Source: Aldrovandia affinis (taxonomy: Eukaryota > Chordata > Actinopteri > Notacanthiformes > Halosauridae). Taken from it: a stretch of 64,000 bases of DNA. This document shows, piece after piece, positions 55,501-60,111 of this stretch (its first letter is position 1; every line of letters begins with the position of its first letter). The stretch is from positions 4,639,001 through 4,703,000 of the forward strand of contig JAINUG010000005.1 in assembly GCA_029706075.1 (NCBI GenBank), written 5' to 3'. The position numbers and the translations under genes are program-made. Below the pieces are notes generated by a model. That model was not told where the DNA came from, made no database searches, and worked only from the letters and a program-made list of their open reading frames with translations.

Positions 55501-55800
55501 GTCAACAGAATTTTTCGTGGGGGAAAAAACTGCACATAAAAATGTAAGGCTGACTTAATTAGTATAGATGCATCTTAATAAATTCACTGGTTTGTATCTA
55601 TGCGATTTGGTTGCTAGCTAGTAAATACAAGAACAGGGATCATTGGGGAAAATACTCAAACTTACTTTTGTTATGATGAGCGGCTCGCCGTGCTCGAGTC
55701 CTCCTTTCAACGTGAATCCCCAGGGAGCACCTCCTTGTAGTTGGACCTGGATGTGGTGGAAGGACACGAGTTGCTCCACAGTCTCCATTCTCTGCTCCAT
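3149..55800 (-). CDS. shroom4: shroom4, Shroom family actin-binding protein (ten exons, frameshifted in exon 4)
   Basis: Shroom proteins bind F-actin through ASD1 and recruit Rho kinase through ASD2 to drive actomyosin contraction in epithelia and neurons. Ten coding exons were joined by GT-AG sites with matching phases: 55800-55666, 25814-25663, 13440-13294, 10506-8108, 6917-6856, 6596-5958, 5755-5141, 4679-4544, 4077-3805 and 3442-3149. They total 4852 nt, one more than a multiple of three. Discounting one unit of the 7-bp duplication in exon 4 gives 1614 codons plus stop. Domains in that numbering: PDZ about 19-95 (WGFTL binding loop), ASD1 about 590-615 ([14 protein letters not shown]), ASD2 about 1330-1600 ([32 protein letters not shown]). 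Start: an in-frame stop lies eight codons upstream. Assignment to shroom4 rather than shroom2 rests mainly on bmp15 next door, as in human. As written, the frame stops at codon 404. Confidence 0.9.
3443..3804 (-). other. shroom4 intron 9
   Basis: Short intron with a T-rich stretch near 3515-3555. Nothing else was recognised. Confidence 0.7.
3805..4077 (-). CDS. shroom4: shroom4 exon 9 (core of ASD2)
   Basis: The exon has 91 codons, phase 0 at both ends, acceptor CCCCCAACAG and donor GTGAGT. It encodes [18 protein letters not shown], then [20 protein letters not shown] and [16 protein letters not shown]. These are the most conserved ASD2 helices of the Shroom family, the region that binds Rho kinase. 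Confidence 0.95.
4078..4543 (-). other. shroom4 intron 8
   Basis: Intron with no recognised repeat or RNA. The open frames on either strand are short and look random. Confidence 0.7.
4544..4679 (-). CDS. shroom4: shroom4 exon 8
   Basis: The exon is 136 nt, entered in phase 2 after a strong pyrimidine tract and left in phase 0 at AAG/GTGATG. It encodes [20 protein letters not shown] followed by [11 protein letters not shown] and an acidic RDEDEEL stretch. This matches the YYST...KAELLIKMKDL segment that begins the ASD2 helices in SHROOM2. Confidence 0.9.
4775..5085 (+). repeat. SINE copy C in shroom4 intron 7
   Basis: It has the SINE body (GGCATTTGGCTGTCCGCC, AGCACGTAAAGGTGTCTCC, GAATTGGCTTGCCTCGTAGA) and the shared tail ACCAAATTGGGAGAAAA. 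It is antisense to shroom4 and fills most of intron 7 (4680-5140). The left boundary and target duplication are not clear. The tRNA-like head appears worn or missing. Confidence 0.75.
5141..5755 (-). CDS. shroom4: shroom4 exon 7 (linker and start of ASD2)
   Basis: The exon is 615 nt, in phase 2 at both ends, with acceptor TGTATTCCAG and donor GTGAGT. It encodes a low-complexity linker containing [18 protein letters not shown] and paired ETDID acidic motifs. It then encodes [19 protein letters not shown] and EELFPRS, which corresponds to the LADIL...TTMDLMEGIFP opening of ASD2 in SHROOM2. Confidence 0.92.
5958..6596 (-). CDS. shroom4: shroom4 exon 6 (proline/serine-rich middle)
   Basis: The exon is 639 nt, in phase 2 at both ends. 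The acceptor TTTCCTGCATATAG follows a good pyrimidine tract, and the donor is CACAAG/GTGAGA. It begins [14 protein letters not shown] after the split arginine codon and contains [20 protein letters not shown], likely an SH3/EVH1-type proline motif, and several SS(Y)HNLLSS repeats. The other two frames of this interval contain stops, which fixes the frame. Confidence 0.92.
6856..6917 (-). CDS. shroom4: shroom4 exon 5 (62-nt microexon)
   Basis: This exon is too short to stand out as an open frame. It is bounded by acceptor CAAATCTCTTCTGCAG and donor GAGAG/GTAAGA. It enters in phase 0 and leaves in phase 2, exactly what is needed to join exon 4 to exon 6. It encodes [20 protein letters not shown] plus a split arginine. 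The lysine/arginine-rich sequence reads naturally into DYTRC of exon 6. Confidence 0.88.
6918..8107 (-). other. shroom4 intron 4
   Basis: Intron of 1190 nt with no recognised transposon. A 118-codon open frame at 7553-7909 on the minus strand lacks splice context, resembles nothing I know and would break the phase. I treat it as chance. Confidence 0.65.
8108..10506 (-). CDS. shroom4: shroom4 exon 4, large exon with ASD1, carrying a frameshift
   Basis: The acceptor CTCTGCGCAG is at 10507-10508 and the donor GAC/GTGAGT ends the exon at 8108. The upstream part encodes [31 protein letters not shown] and [18 protein letters not shown], blocks typical of Shroom proteins. A perfect 7-bp tandem repeat (plus-strand unit AGCTGAG, 9850-9863) then shifts the frame, and TAG follows at 9729-9731. 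The alternative frame is open from near the repeat to the donor, reading [20 protein letters not shown], then [14 protein letters not shown], the ASD1 motif at 9089-9163 ([20 protein letters not shown]) and [20 protein letters not shown]. Exon length minus 7 restores the phase needed by exon 5. Confidence 0.92.
9850..9863 (-). repeat. 7-bp tandem duplication causing the exon 4 frameshift
   Basis: Two perfect adjacent copies of AGCTGAG (plus strand) lie just after the codons for EQYYTL on the coding strand. Seven is one more than a multiple of three. Upstream of it the reading frame is the one set by exons 1-3; downstream only the frame shifted by one base is open through ASD1. Confidence 0.85.
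10507..11337 (-). other. shroom4 intron 3, distal part
   Basis: AT-rich intron sequence between exon 4 and the hAT-type element. Nothing was recognised. Confidence 0.6.
11338..12168. mobile_element. Non-autonomous hAT-type element with 8-bp target duplication
   Basis: The ends are inverted repeats: TAGGGGTGTGACGGTATG at the left, and TAGGGCTGTGACGGTATG when the right end is read on the minus strand (17 of 18 identical). The element is flanked by a perfect 8-bp direct repeat ATTTGAAT at 11330-11337 and 12169-12176. The 8-bp duplication and TAGGG-type ends point to the hAT superfamily. No transposase coding remains. It carries a SINE at about 11843-12066 and lies in shroom4 intron 3. Confidence 0.85.
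11843..12066 (+). repeat. SINE copy D nested in the hAT-type element
   Basis: It shares AAGTCTCCAGAACGTGGG, GAATTAGCTTGCCTCGTAGA and the tail GGCTACCAAATTGGGAGAAAA with the other copies, and ends in an A-rich run. It is 5' truncated. Being inside the hAT-type element, it inserted after that element did, or was carried with it. Confidence 0.75.
12169..13293 (-). other. shroom4 intron 3, proximal part
   Basis: It contains a TAA trinucleotide microsatellite at about 13020-13050 and otherwise unrecognised AT-rich sequence. Confidence 0.6.
13020..13050. repeat. (TAA)n microsatellite
   Basis: About nine uninterrupted TAA units followed by TAAATAAATA. Confidence 0.9.
13294..13440 (-). CDS. shroom4: shroom4 exon 3
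   Basis: The exon is 147 nt, in phase 2 at both ends, with acceptor GTCCCTGCAG and donor AACAG/GTAAGC. It encodes [18 protein letters not shown], then [18 protein letters not shown], which reads straight into [17 protein letters not shown] of exon 4. The [10 protein letters not shown] and [15 protein letters not shown] blocks are characteristic of the Shroom family after the PDZ domain. A minisatellite begins right at its acceptor. Confidence 0.93.
13441..13905. repeat. Minisatellite (about 33-bp unit) abutting the exon 3 splice acceptor
   Basis: Imperfect tandem units of the type GAGAGTGACATCACACAGAG plus ACACACAGTACAG repeat about 13 times. On the shroom4 strand the array is pyrimidine-rich (CTCTGTGTGATGTCACTCTC) and runs directly into the CCCTGCAG acceptor, so it supplies the polypyrimidine tract of exon 3. 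The open frame seen across it is a by-product of the repeat. Confidence 0.85.
13906..18329 (-). other. shroom4 intron 2, part 1
   Basis: No exon was recognised. There is a short poly-C run near 15468-15477 and a purine-rich stretch at about 15960-16100 (GGAGGAAGGAGG type). A GC-richer patch at about 16280-17340 with CACAGGTGG, CTGACGTAA and GATA-like words could be regulatory, but this cannot be tested here. Confidence 0.5.
18330..18726 (+). repeat. SINE copy F (diverged)
   Basis: A B-box-like GGTATTGAATCCTGG lies near the left end, followed by CTGACTATGGCCGCC, which resembles the body of the full-length SINE. The right end has the shared tail TTCCAAATTGGGAGAAAA followed by AAATAAATAAAT. The middle differs, so it is either an old copy or a related family with the same 3' tail. 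Confidence 0.55.
18727..25662 (-). other. shroom4 intron 2, part 2
   Basis: No exon or RNA gene was recognised. It holds the CA microsatellite at 19491-19559. The words TATCGAGTACTC at about 24853 and 25532 form a direct repeat that may mark a decayed transposon. The remaining open frames look like chance. Confidence 0.5.
19491..19612. repeat. (CA)n microsatellite with degenerate flank
   Basis: A pure CA dinucleotide run occupies about 19491-19559, then decays into CACAC units interrupted by GAA, AAA and GTATG to about 19612. The histidine/threonine and cysteine/valine open frames over it are artefacts of the repeat. Confidence 0.95.
25663..25814 (-). CDS. shroom4: shroom4 exon 2 (second part of PDZ)
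   Basis: The exon is 152 nt, entered in phase 0 after TCTTCCCGCAG and left in phase 2 at CGGAG/GTAAGA. It encodes [20 protein letters not shown], then [20 protein letters not shown] and [11 protein letters not shown]. These are the helices and last strand of the Shroom PDZ domain, continuing from LIITK of exon 1. The frame in which an independent start occurs here is not the coding frame. Confidence 0.95.
25815..30777 (-). other. shroom4 intron 1, part 1 (next to exon 2)
   Basis: No exon, RNA gene or clear mobile element was recognised. A GGCTGGCGATGGGAT stretch near 28119 followed by TATCGATAAA is reminiscent of decayed DNA-transposon ends, but no second end was found. Confidence 0.5.
30787..31136 (-). 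mobile_element. Full-length tRNA-derived SINE (copy A)
   Basis: Read on the minus strand it begins with a tRNA-like head. The A box TGGTCTAGTGG is at 31116-31126 and the B box GGTTCGATTCC at 31073-31083, resembling tRNA-Glu. A GC-rich body follows, then the tail AAAATTGGGAGAAAAA with A/T-rich sequence. It is flanked by a perfect 9-bp target duplication AGCCAGTTA at 30778-30786 and 31137-31145. Length is 350 bp. It is the reference copy for the six related copies in the window. The head is part of the SINE, not a working tRNA gene. Confidence 0.88.
31318..31576 (+). mobile_element. 5'-truncated SINE (copy B) with target duplication
   Basis: It shares GCACGTAAGGGTGTCTCC, GAATTAGCTTGACTTGTAG and the tail ACTAAATTGGGAGAAAAA, followed by a long poly-A. 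It is flanked by the 9-bp duplication AATACCTAG at 31309-31317 and 31577-31585, so it is a genuine 5'-truncated insertion rather than an eroded full copy. It lies only about 170 bp from copy A, in the opposite orientation. Confidence 0.82.
31586..32527 (-). other. shroom4 intron 1, stretch between SINE B and a Tc1 fragment
   Basis: AT-rich, no recognised feature apart from short poly-A runs. Confidence 0.5.
32528..32905 (-). mobile_element. Degraded Tc1-like transposon, C-terminal end of transposase
   Basis: The words AAGTATTCACCCCCC and CACCCATTCTTCTTTA are those of a widespread fish Tc1-like family. On the minus strand the end of a transposase can still be read (KGPSTKS next to GGEYLCNQ, compare AKGGTTSY-type ends). 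Many changes have destroyed the reading frame. Only the 3' coding end is present. Confidence 0.6.
32906..33789 (-). other. shroom4 intron 1, GCTAGC-rich stretch
   Basis: It contains many GCTAGCTA words and an imperfect inverted repeat at 32908-32998 (ACTCCAATG...TGCTAGCT at the left, AGCTAGCATTGGAGT at the right). No coding sequence is evident. Confidence 0.45.
33849..34735 (-). mobile_element. hAT element H2 with BED zinc finger, nested in H1
   Basis: The ends are TAGGGGTGGGCGATAT at the left and, on the minus strand, TAGGAGTGGGCGCAAT at the right. A perfect 8-bp target duplication GCTGTTGG lies at 33841-33848 and 34736-34743. At 887 bp it is an internally deleted copy keeping only the N-terminal BED-finger coding of its transposase on the minus strand. 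The host sequence around it is element H1, so H2 inserted later. Confidence 0.88.
33986..34365 (-). pseudogene. hAT transposase N-terminal fragment with BED zinc finger (frameshifted)
   Basis: It starts at the ATG at 34363-34365 with [20 protein letters not shown]. After a G homopolymer the frame changes by one, and [32 protein letters not shown] and [13 protein letters not shown] follow. The CxxC...HxxxxH spacing and the aromatic WNWFGF start are those of a BED finger (ZBED/hAT). The catalytic core is absent. It is a dead fragment. Confidence 0.75.
35282..35428 (+). pseudogene. hAT transposase C-terminal dimerisation segment (H1 copy 1)
   Basis: It encodes [20 protein letters not shown] followed by [14 protein letters not shown], matching the ERxFSxAGxIV...RxxLxPxxVxxLxFL motif at the C-terminus of hAT transposases. 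The rest of the transposase is not found nearby. The same segment occurs in copy 2 at 44878-44994. Confidence 0.75.
35621..37409 (-). other. shroom4 intron 1, no feature recognised
   Basis: AT-rich intron sequence without recognised coding or repeat content. Confidence 0.5.
37410..37466 (+). repeat. Fish interspersed repeat core, copy 1
   Basis: The stretch TTTAGACATTTAGCAGACGC plus TCTTATCCAGAGCAACTTAC is a very common interspersed motif of fish genomes. Only the conserved core is clear here. Related, longer copies lie at 44478-44705 and 45594-45730. Confidence 0.75.
37467..42955 (-). other. shroom4 intron 1, central stretch
   Basis: It holds a 27-base T run at 38588-38614. Otherwise nothing was recognised; the 130-codon minus-strand frame at 40019-40411 has no family resemblance and no splice context. 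Confidence 0.5.
43120..44360 (-). mobile_element. Near-complete Tc1-like transposon flanked by TA
   Basis: Inverted ends begin CACTGCCCGTC and, on the minus strand, CACTGCCTGGTC; both lead into a run of A and then GTCAC. TA dinucleotides flank both ends (43118-43119 and 44361-44362), the standard Tc1/mariner target duplication. Copy 1 of the host hAT shows the same place uninterrupted (TATATGTTCTC). Length is 1241 bp. It carries a damaged transposase on the minus strand. Confidence 0.9.
43151..44199 (-). pseudogene. Tc1-like DD34E transposase, inactivated
   Basis: It starts at 44199 with [20 protein letters not shown] and a helix-turn-helix ([20 protein letters not shown]). A stop follows GRKKI at 43987. 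The catalytic part continues with [12 protein letters not shown] (first Asp), [15 protein letters not shown] (second Asp) and, after a frameshift following [22 protein letters not shown] (Glu). A second frameshift precedes [20 protein letters not shown], and the end is [10 protein letters not shown]. At least three lesions make it non-functional. Confidence 0.92.
44478..44705 (+). mobile_element. Short repeat (fish core motif, copy 2) inserted in H1
   Basis: The insertion point is defined by comparison with H1 copy 1, which reads uninterrupted there. CATTTTA is duplicated at 44471-44477 and 44706-44712. The insert contains GCATTTAGCAGACGCTCTTA, then GCAAGAGATCGCAGTGCAAT, and a (TTA)n run at about 44661-44687. 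It is likely a SINE-like or other small non-autonomous element of about 228 bp. Confidence 0.7.
44878..44994 (+). pseudogene. hAT transposase C-terminal segment (H1 copy 2)
   Basis: It encodes [20 protein letters not shown] then [18 protein letters not shown] and a TAG stop. It is nearly identical to the segment in copy 1 at 35282 but ends earlier because the local sequence after the CTGGGG run differs. Confidence 0.75.
45594..45730 (+). repeat. Fish interspersed repeat, copy 3
   Basis: It has ACATTTACATTGACAG and GCATTTAGCAGACACGTTTA, followed by GCAAGAGATCAGTACAGCAA and ATAGATGCCATC. The second half matches the second half of the insert at 44478-44705, so the family is longer than the usual core. 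It is 67 bp beyond the right end of H1 copy 2. Confidence 0.65.
49600..49835. repeat. Probable DNA-transposon remnant
   Basis: The words GCCGATTAATTG, ATCGGTCTATATATCGGC, AATCGGTATTG and CATCGGTCAAGCTCTA are of the ATCGGT-rich type seen at the ends of common fish DNA-transposon families. The boundaries and family are uncertain. Confidence 0.35.
51331..51450. repeat. 25-bp direct repeat with a 20-bp hairpin
   Basis: AATCATCCAGTGAGTCCACT plus TGGAC occurs twice, at 51331-51355 and 51411-51435. The second copy forms one arm of an inverted repeat: arm 51409-51428, 2-nt loop, arm 51431-51450, with two mismatches. Its function is unknown; it may be a remnant of a small palindromic element. Confidence 0.6.
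55666..55800 (-). CDS. shroom4: shroom4 exon 1, coding part (start and first part of PDZ)
   Basis: It has 45 codons from the ATG at 55798-55800 to the donor AAAA/GTAAGT. It encodes [20 protein letters not shown] and [20 protein letters not shown] and [24 protein letters not shown] is the first strand and carboxylate-binding loop of the Shroom PDZ domain. An in-frame TAG at 55825-55827 supports this start. A second Met at residue 5 is possible but less likely. Confidence 0.95.
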
Positions 55801-58800
55801 GACACTCGCGTCCTCAATCTCTAGCTACTATCCACGCGTTGTTGCAAAGTTTCGGATCTCCATCACAACTCTTTCATTGCATTGCAAGCCACCAAGCAAT
55901 GAGGGGGAGACAGGGAGGGAGGGCGAGTGGAGAGAAGGGGATTCCAATTACAGAGGAACTGTTCCTGCCGAAAAAGGGGAGTTTGAGTGACAAAGGGAAT
56001 GGCCCATTGGAACTATGGGGTTAACTTTGAACTGCCAATGCGGTGTGTAGGAGGGGGAAGGATAGCCTCAACCGTTGTATTGTTTTACTCCGAAAATGTA
56101 GCGGCAACTTCATTGCGTAAAGTGATGGTCAGTCAACCATGTCTATCCGCATATTTATTAATATAGGTTTCTATTCAAAGATAAATGTGAACACACTAGC
56201 TAAGTTAGCAAGCTAACTTTAAAATAAGTTATTTGGGATACCTATATGGTGTATTTATATTATTTAACTAGTAAGCTACTTTCCAGAGTTTAATGTTATT
56301 TTCTTCTTTAATTTAAAGGTCTAAACAGGGGCTCGGGTCAATACGTACTAGCTATATCTTTCCTTTTTGTATCTTGAAAAATAGTTTGATACAGAAAGCA
56401 AGAGGCAACCATGTCAATTCCGCTTGCAATATGAATGTAACATTCACAATAAGTTATCCATGCAGTACTTTAATTAATAAAGATGCAATATAGATGTAAA
56501 TAACTGCGACAAGTTACCGAGACATTTATTTTTAAAAGGTATTTTTCCTTTTCGGGAAGCAACGTTGGTATAAAATGGAGCGAAGAGTCAAAAGATGCTT
56601 GCGTCCCGTAATTATATCCGCATATGCGCTGGGAAAGCCTAGTACTGGTAATCATTGTTTCCCTGCTCTGCTTATCATTAGACACTACCGCAACTCCTCG
56701 GAGCACATGTCAAAATACTCTCGTAGAAGCCCTAAAGTATTTAGCCATGGTCACATCGCGTGCATTCAAACTTTAATATCGATTACATCTGGATAGGAAA
56801 CATGTATTCCTCGCACCGCCTGGAATACGGATTTCTTGTTTGCACATGCAATATTAAAGTGACATGGAAGGAGAATTCGTGCTATATCATGAACGCGGCT
56901 AGGGGGTGTTGTTAGCGGCAACCCTTTAGCCGTGCTGATATTCATGGTATAGGCCTATCACGGGTTCAAGTTCCATATCGCTTTTATAAAACTGATCCAT
57001 CTAGAGATATCCGTTTAGACTGAGAAGACAAGACCATTTTTAATTATAAGGTGTATTCTTCTATAAGGTGTCACTAAGCAACAAGAGTTACATTTCTGAA
57101 GTTATCTAGAATTCACGCAGAATCGTATCAATTTGCGGTTCGTTGTTGTTTTGAATTTAACGGTAAATGTATTCTCTGCGCACCAATAAGTTCAAAACCA
57201 TACAGCTTACTATTGATCTTGACATTTTTAACCGAGGCGGCTGAATAAGATCATAAAAGTTTCAACTGCCAGGAAATCTGGTTGACCAATCAGCATCCAA
57301 GACCGGTGTGTTGCCCAAATCTGTTACCTCTAGAGGCGCTGTTCTATGGTCTATGGAAAATAATTAGCAGTGATTTCGAAATTATTTTTTACAATTATCG
57401 TTGGTGAAGCGGATGATTGTGATTAAGTAGAGGGTGTAGGTTAAAAAATGATGTTTTTTGTGTCAATATTGGCCTCAGTGTAAAGTATAAAGCAAGGTTT
57501 TACTGGAGCTTCTTGTCTTCCTTAAAGCATGGCATTACTTTATAGTTGTTAGTTAAATATTATAACAAGCAATTTAGGATTTCAGTTCATACAAAGCAAT
57601 TAAATACCCACAAATTAGTGTTTCCAAAGCAGACAGTGTAATATAAGACAAACGGTTCCAGGAAGACATACAATGTAAATGTTTTTTGCCCTCTGGAATT
57701 TACCATTGTTGTATTTAGAACAGCAGTAACACCCTCCCCTAGCAGCAATAAAAATCATAACCAGCTTCTGGTACAGTGGAATCTGAATAATGTGAAATAG
57801 GCATTTTAATTATTTCCCAGTAACTATAATAAATCAGGCTGATTGTATGGCTGTTGCCACAGATCCATCACTTTCAATGCGATAAATCATCCCTAGCCCG
57901 TTCTGTATAATACATTTCATTCAAAATTGGTTGTTTTCAGTAACTAATGGTGGGGTCCTGCATGTTCATTTGCTGGAGTTTTCCCCTGCTGTTTTCCAGG
58001 CATTGTCTGTGGATAATAACTGTTGTGGCTAGCTGATACTATAGCAATTACACCCCCTAATCCCCACAACCCTCAATAGTAACCATTTACTTGTTTGTGT
58101 CTCTGAAGAAAGACCCCAAGAAACAGTTTGAGATTATTAGAGATGGGTGGAGAATATACTGATAAAACTGTGGGATATTTGGCCCAAAAAGGTTCAGTAA
58201 ACTTGATCCTATCTTTAGTATTTCATTATGAACACATAGTTAAATTGTAGACAGTTGTTTTATTTTGGTACTGCCTTTCAGCTTGATGTCCTTTCACATT
58301 TAGTTGTTTCTCCTAAGTTATGCATTCAATATATCATTGAAGTCACTATGGATATGCGTGTCTGCCAAATAGATAAATACATAATAATCAAATATACCAT
58401 AATATTCATTGATATTATCAACACTTTTGCACATCGTCAGGGAGCTAAATCCTGCTGTGTTTTCCAAATGTTGAAAAAAAGGATCCCAGAGTGTGATTAT
58501 GGGGGTAACATAATATATGCCAAGCCTCTAAGATTGGACAGAGGGATTTGGCAGGTACAATGTGTTATTTCGATAACAATTCGTACCACCTCTTTCCATT
58601 GATGCAGATCTCCAAAGGCTTCCGGATTGTGCCAACAAGGACATGATGGTGTTTCTGCTAAGCCCAGCTGTGCAATGAAGAGCATGCCACTACAGGACTG
58701 TCTGGGGTGGGAATTAGAGATACAGTGACTTTTGAATTCCCAAGCATCCACTTCACCTATCATCTGAAATAGGTAGGGGGCCTGCACATGCGGCCCATTG

Positions 58801-59630
58801 TTTAAGACACGGGGATGTGCTGACAAGGTGAGCTCTAGAACAACACCAGCATTAGGATGAAAGCAAGAACAATTGCATCCTTGCACAGTACAAAAATTAT
58901 AGAGGCATTTAACAACTGGGACTTTTGAGCACAACAAGCAGTGATAGAGGCTTCTAGTTAATTATCCACTCAATGACAATACTGTGTTCATTACTATGAG
59001 AGCAAAATTATTGCATGTATATATACTGTATATATACACACACGTGTGTGTGTGTGTCATATGTTTTTATATGGGCTATATGGGGGAGCAACATTTGGAT
59101 GCAAAGCATATTTCTTTGAAATCAGCACTATTATCTTGTGCCAGTCGTGGAATTTATTGTTAACTTTAGGGCAGAGCTACAGAATAGTCATCTTTCAGGA
59201 GGAATATGTATGATATTAAAACAATAAAAGTGAGCCTGACATTTAAGAATAGTGATGCTAGTGTTAGAGGGAATGGGTTAAGCTCAATCATCACAATTCT
59301 ACCAGAACTGCAAAAGCAGTATTTGCAGCTTGAGATTTATGGCTAAACATAAACTCCTATTCCCAAACAATTTGTATTTTTTTATTAGGAGCTAGATCTC
59401 CATATAATCTGCCCAGAAGAAAACCCCAATACCCTAAACAATGGAGAGAATGGTGCTACTCATCAACTACTCACAGAAGATGTAATTTAATGTAAAAATT
59501 ATGAATTATATTTGGAGCCAACCAACAATGTGCAGACCAACTCAGGACTACCTTCTCTTTTCCCTGCTTTAGATATGAGAATCTACTGCAATGTGATTTT
59601 GGTTCGAATGTACAACTCCTCCCTTGGCTG
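55801..59630. other. Intergenic region between divergent shroom4 and bmp15
   Basis: It must hold the shroom4 5' UTR and promoter at its left end (about 55801-56100, moderately GC-rich with CGCG words). The rest is AT-rich with a TATATA/CACA/GTGTG run at 59018-59060. No exon was recognised; the open frame at 58497-58937 has no family resemblance. Confidence 0.55.
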
Positions 59631-59637
59631 AAAGCGT

Positions 59638-59700
59638 CACCTGCTGTTACGGGTAAGGTTAATTGGGGTCACAGAAGAACGTGCTAGTTTACTAACCAAT
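59638..59700 (+). promoter_or_regulatory. Candidate bmp15 proximal promoter elements (E-box, TAATTG, CCAAT)
   Basis: Within 120 bp of the bmp15 start lie an E-box CACCTG (59638-59643), a TAATTG word (59660-59665) and CCAAT (59696-59700). From general knowledge, oocyte-specific genes in vertebrates use E-boxes (FIGLA) and NOBOX elements of type TAATTG/A, and NOBOX is reported to act on Bmp15 and Gdf9. I see no TATA box. The assignment is inference from short words. Confidence 0.35.
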
Positions 59701-59753
59701 ATTCGGACAGTGGTAGCCTACCTGGTTGCTGTCATTCGCACCAGAGGTTGAAC

Positions 59754-60111
59754 ATGAAGGCTACCAACAGTCACAGCCTATTCAATATTTTAATATTTTT
59801 GTGTCTCTTTGCGATGTCTTCCACTTTCACGCCGCCACGGAATGCCGGAGAAATGGCGTCCTCTTTGTCATCTCATGGTGATATTTCATCGCTACAATCC
59901 AGTCAAAATGACCATAGTCGACAACAGAATTTACGGCATAGATTCCTCACGAAAGATCAAGTTGCCGACCAGAACTTGCAGTACATGCTGAGTTTGTATA
60001 ACAGAGCTGCTGATACAGACGGCCGGCCCAGAGAACCCAGAATATTGGGGTCCAACACCGTCAGACTGATTCGATCCACTTCAACACCAAAGCGGTACCA
60101 CACATCACCCG
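59754..60111 (+). CDS. bmp15: bmp15 exon 1 (signal peptide and start of propeptide)
   Basis: The ATG at 59754 has A at -3 (AACATGA). The exon encodes MKATNSHSLFNILIFLCLFA, then propeptide sequence with DQNLQYMLSLYNRAADTDGR and NTVRLIRSTST. It ends one base into a codon, which exon 2 completes as Asp. Confidence 0.92.

Larger units (their letters stand above)
45731..55665 (-). other. shroom4 intron 1, part next to exon 1
   Basis: Mostly AT-rich with no recognised gene. Includes a probable DNA-transposon remnant at 49600-49835, a direct plus inverted repeat at 51331-51450, and a 185-codon plus-strand frame at 52263-52820 that I do not recognise and do not call. Confidence 0.5.
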
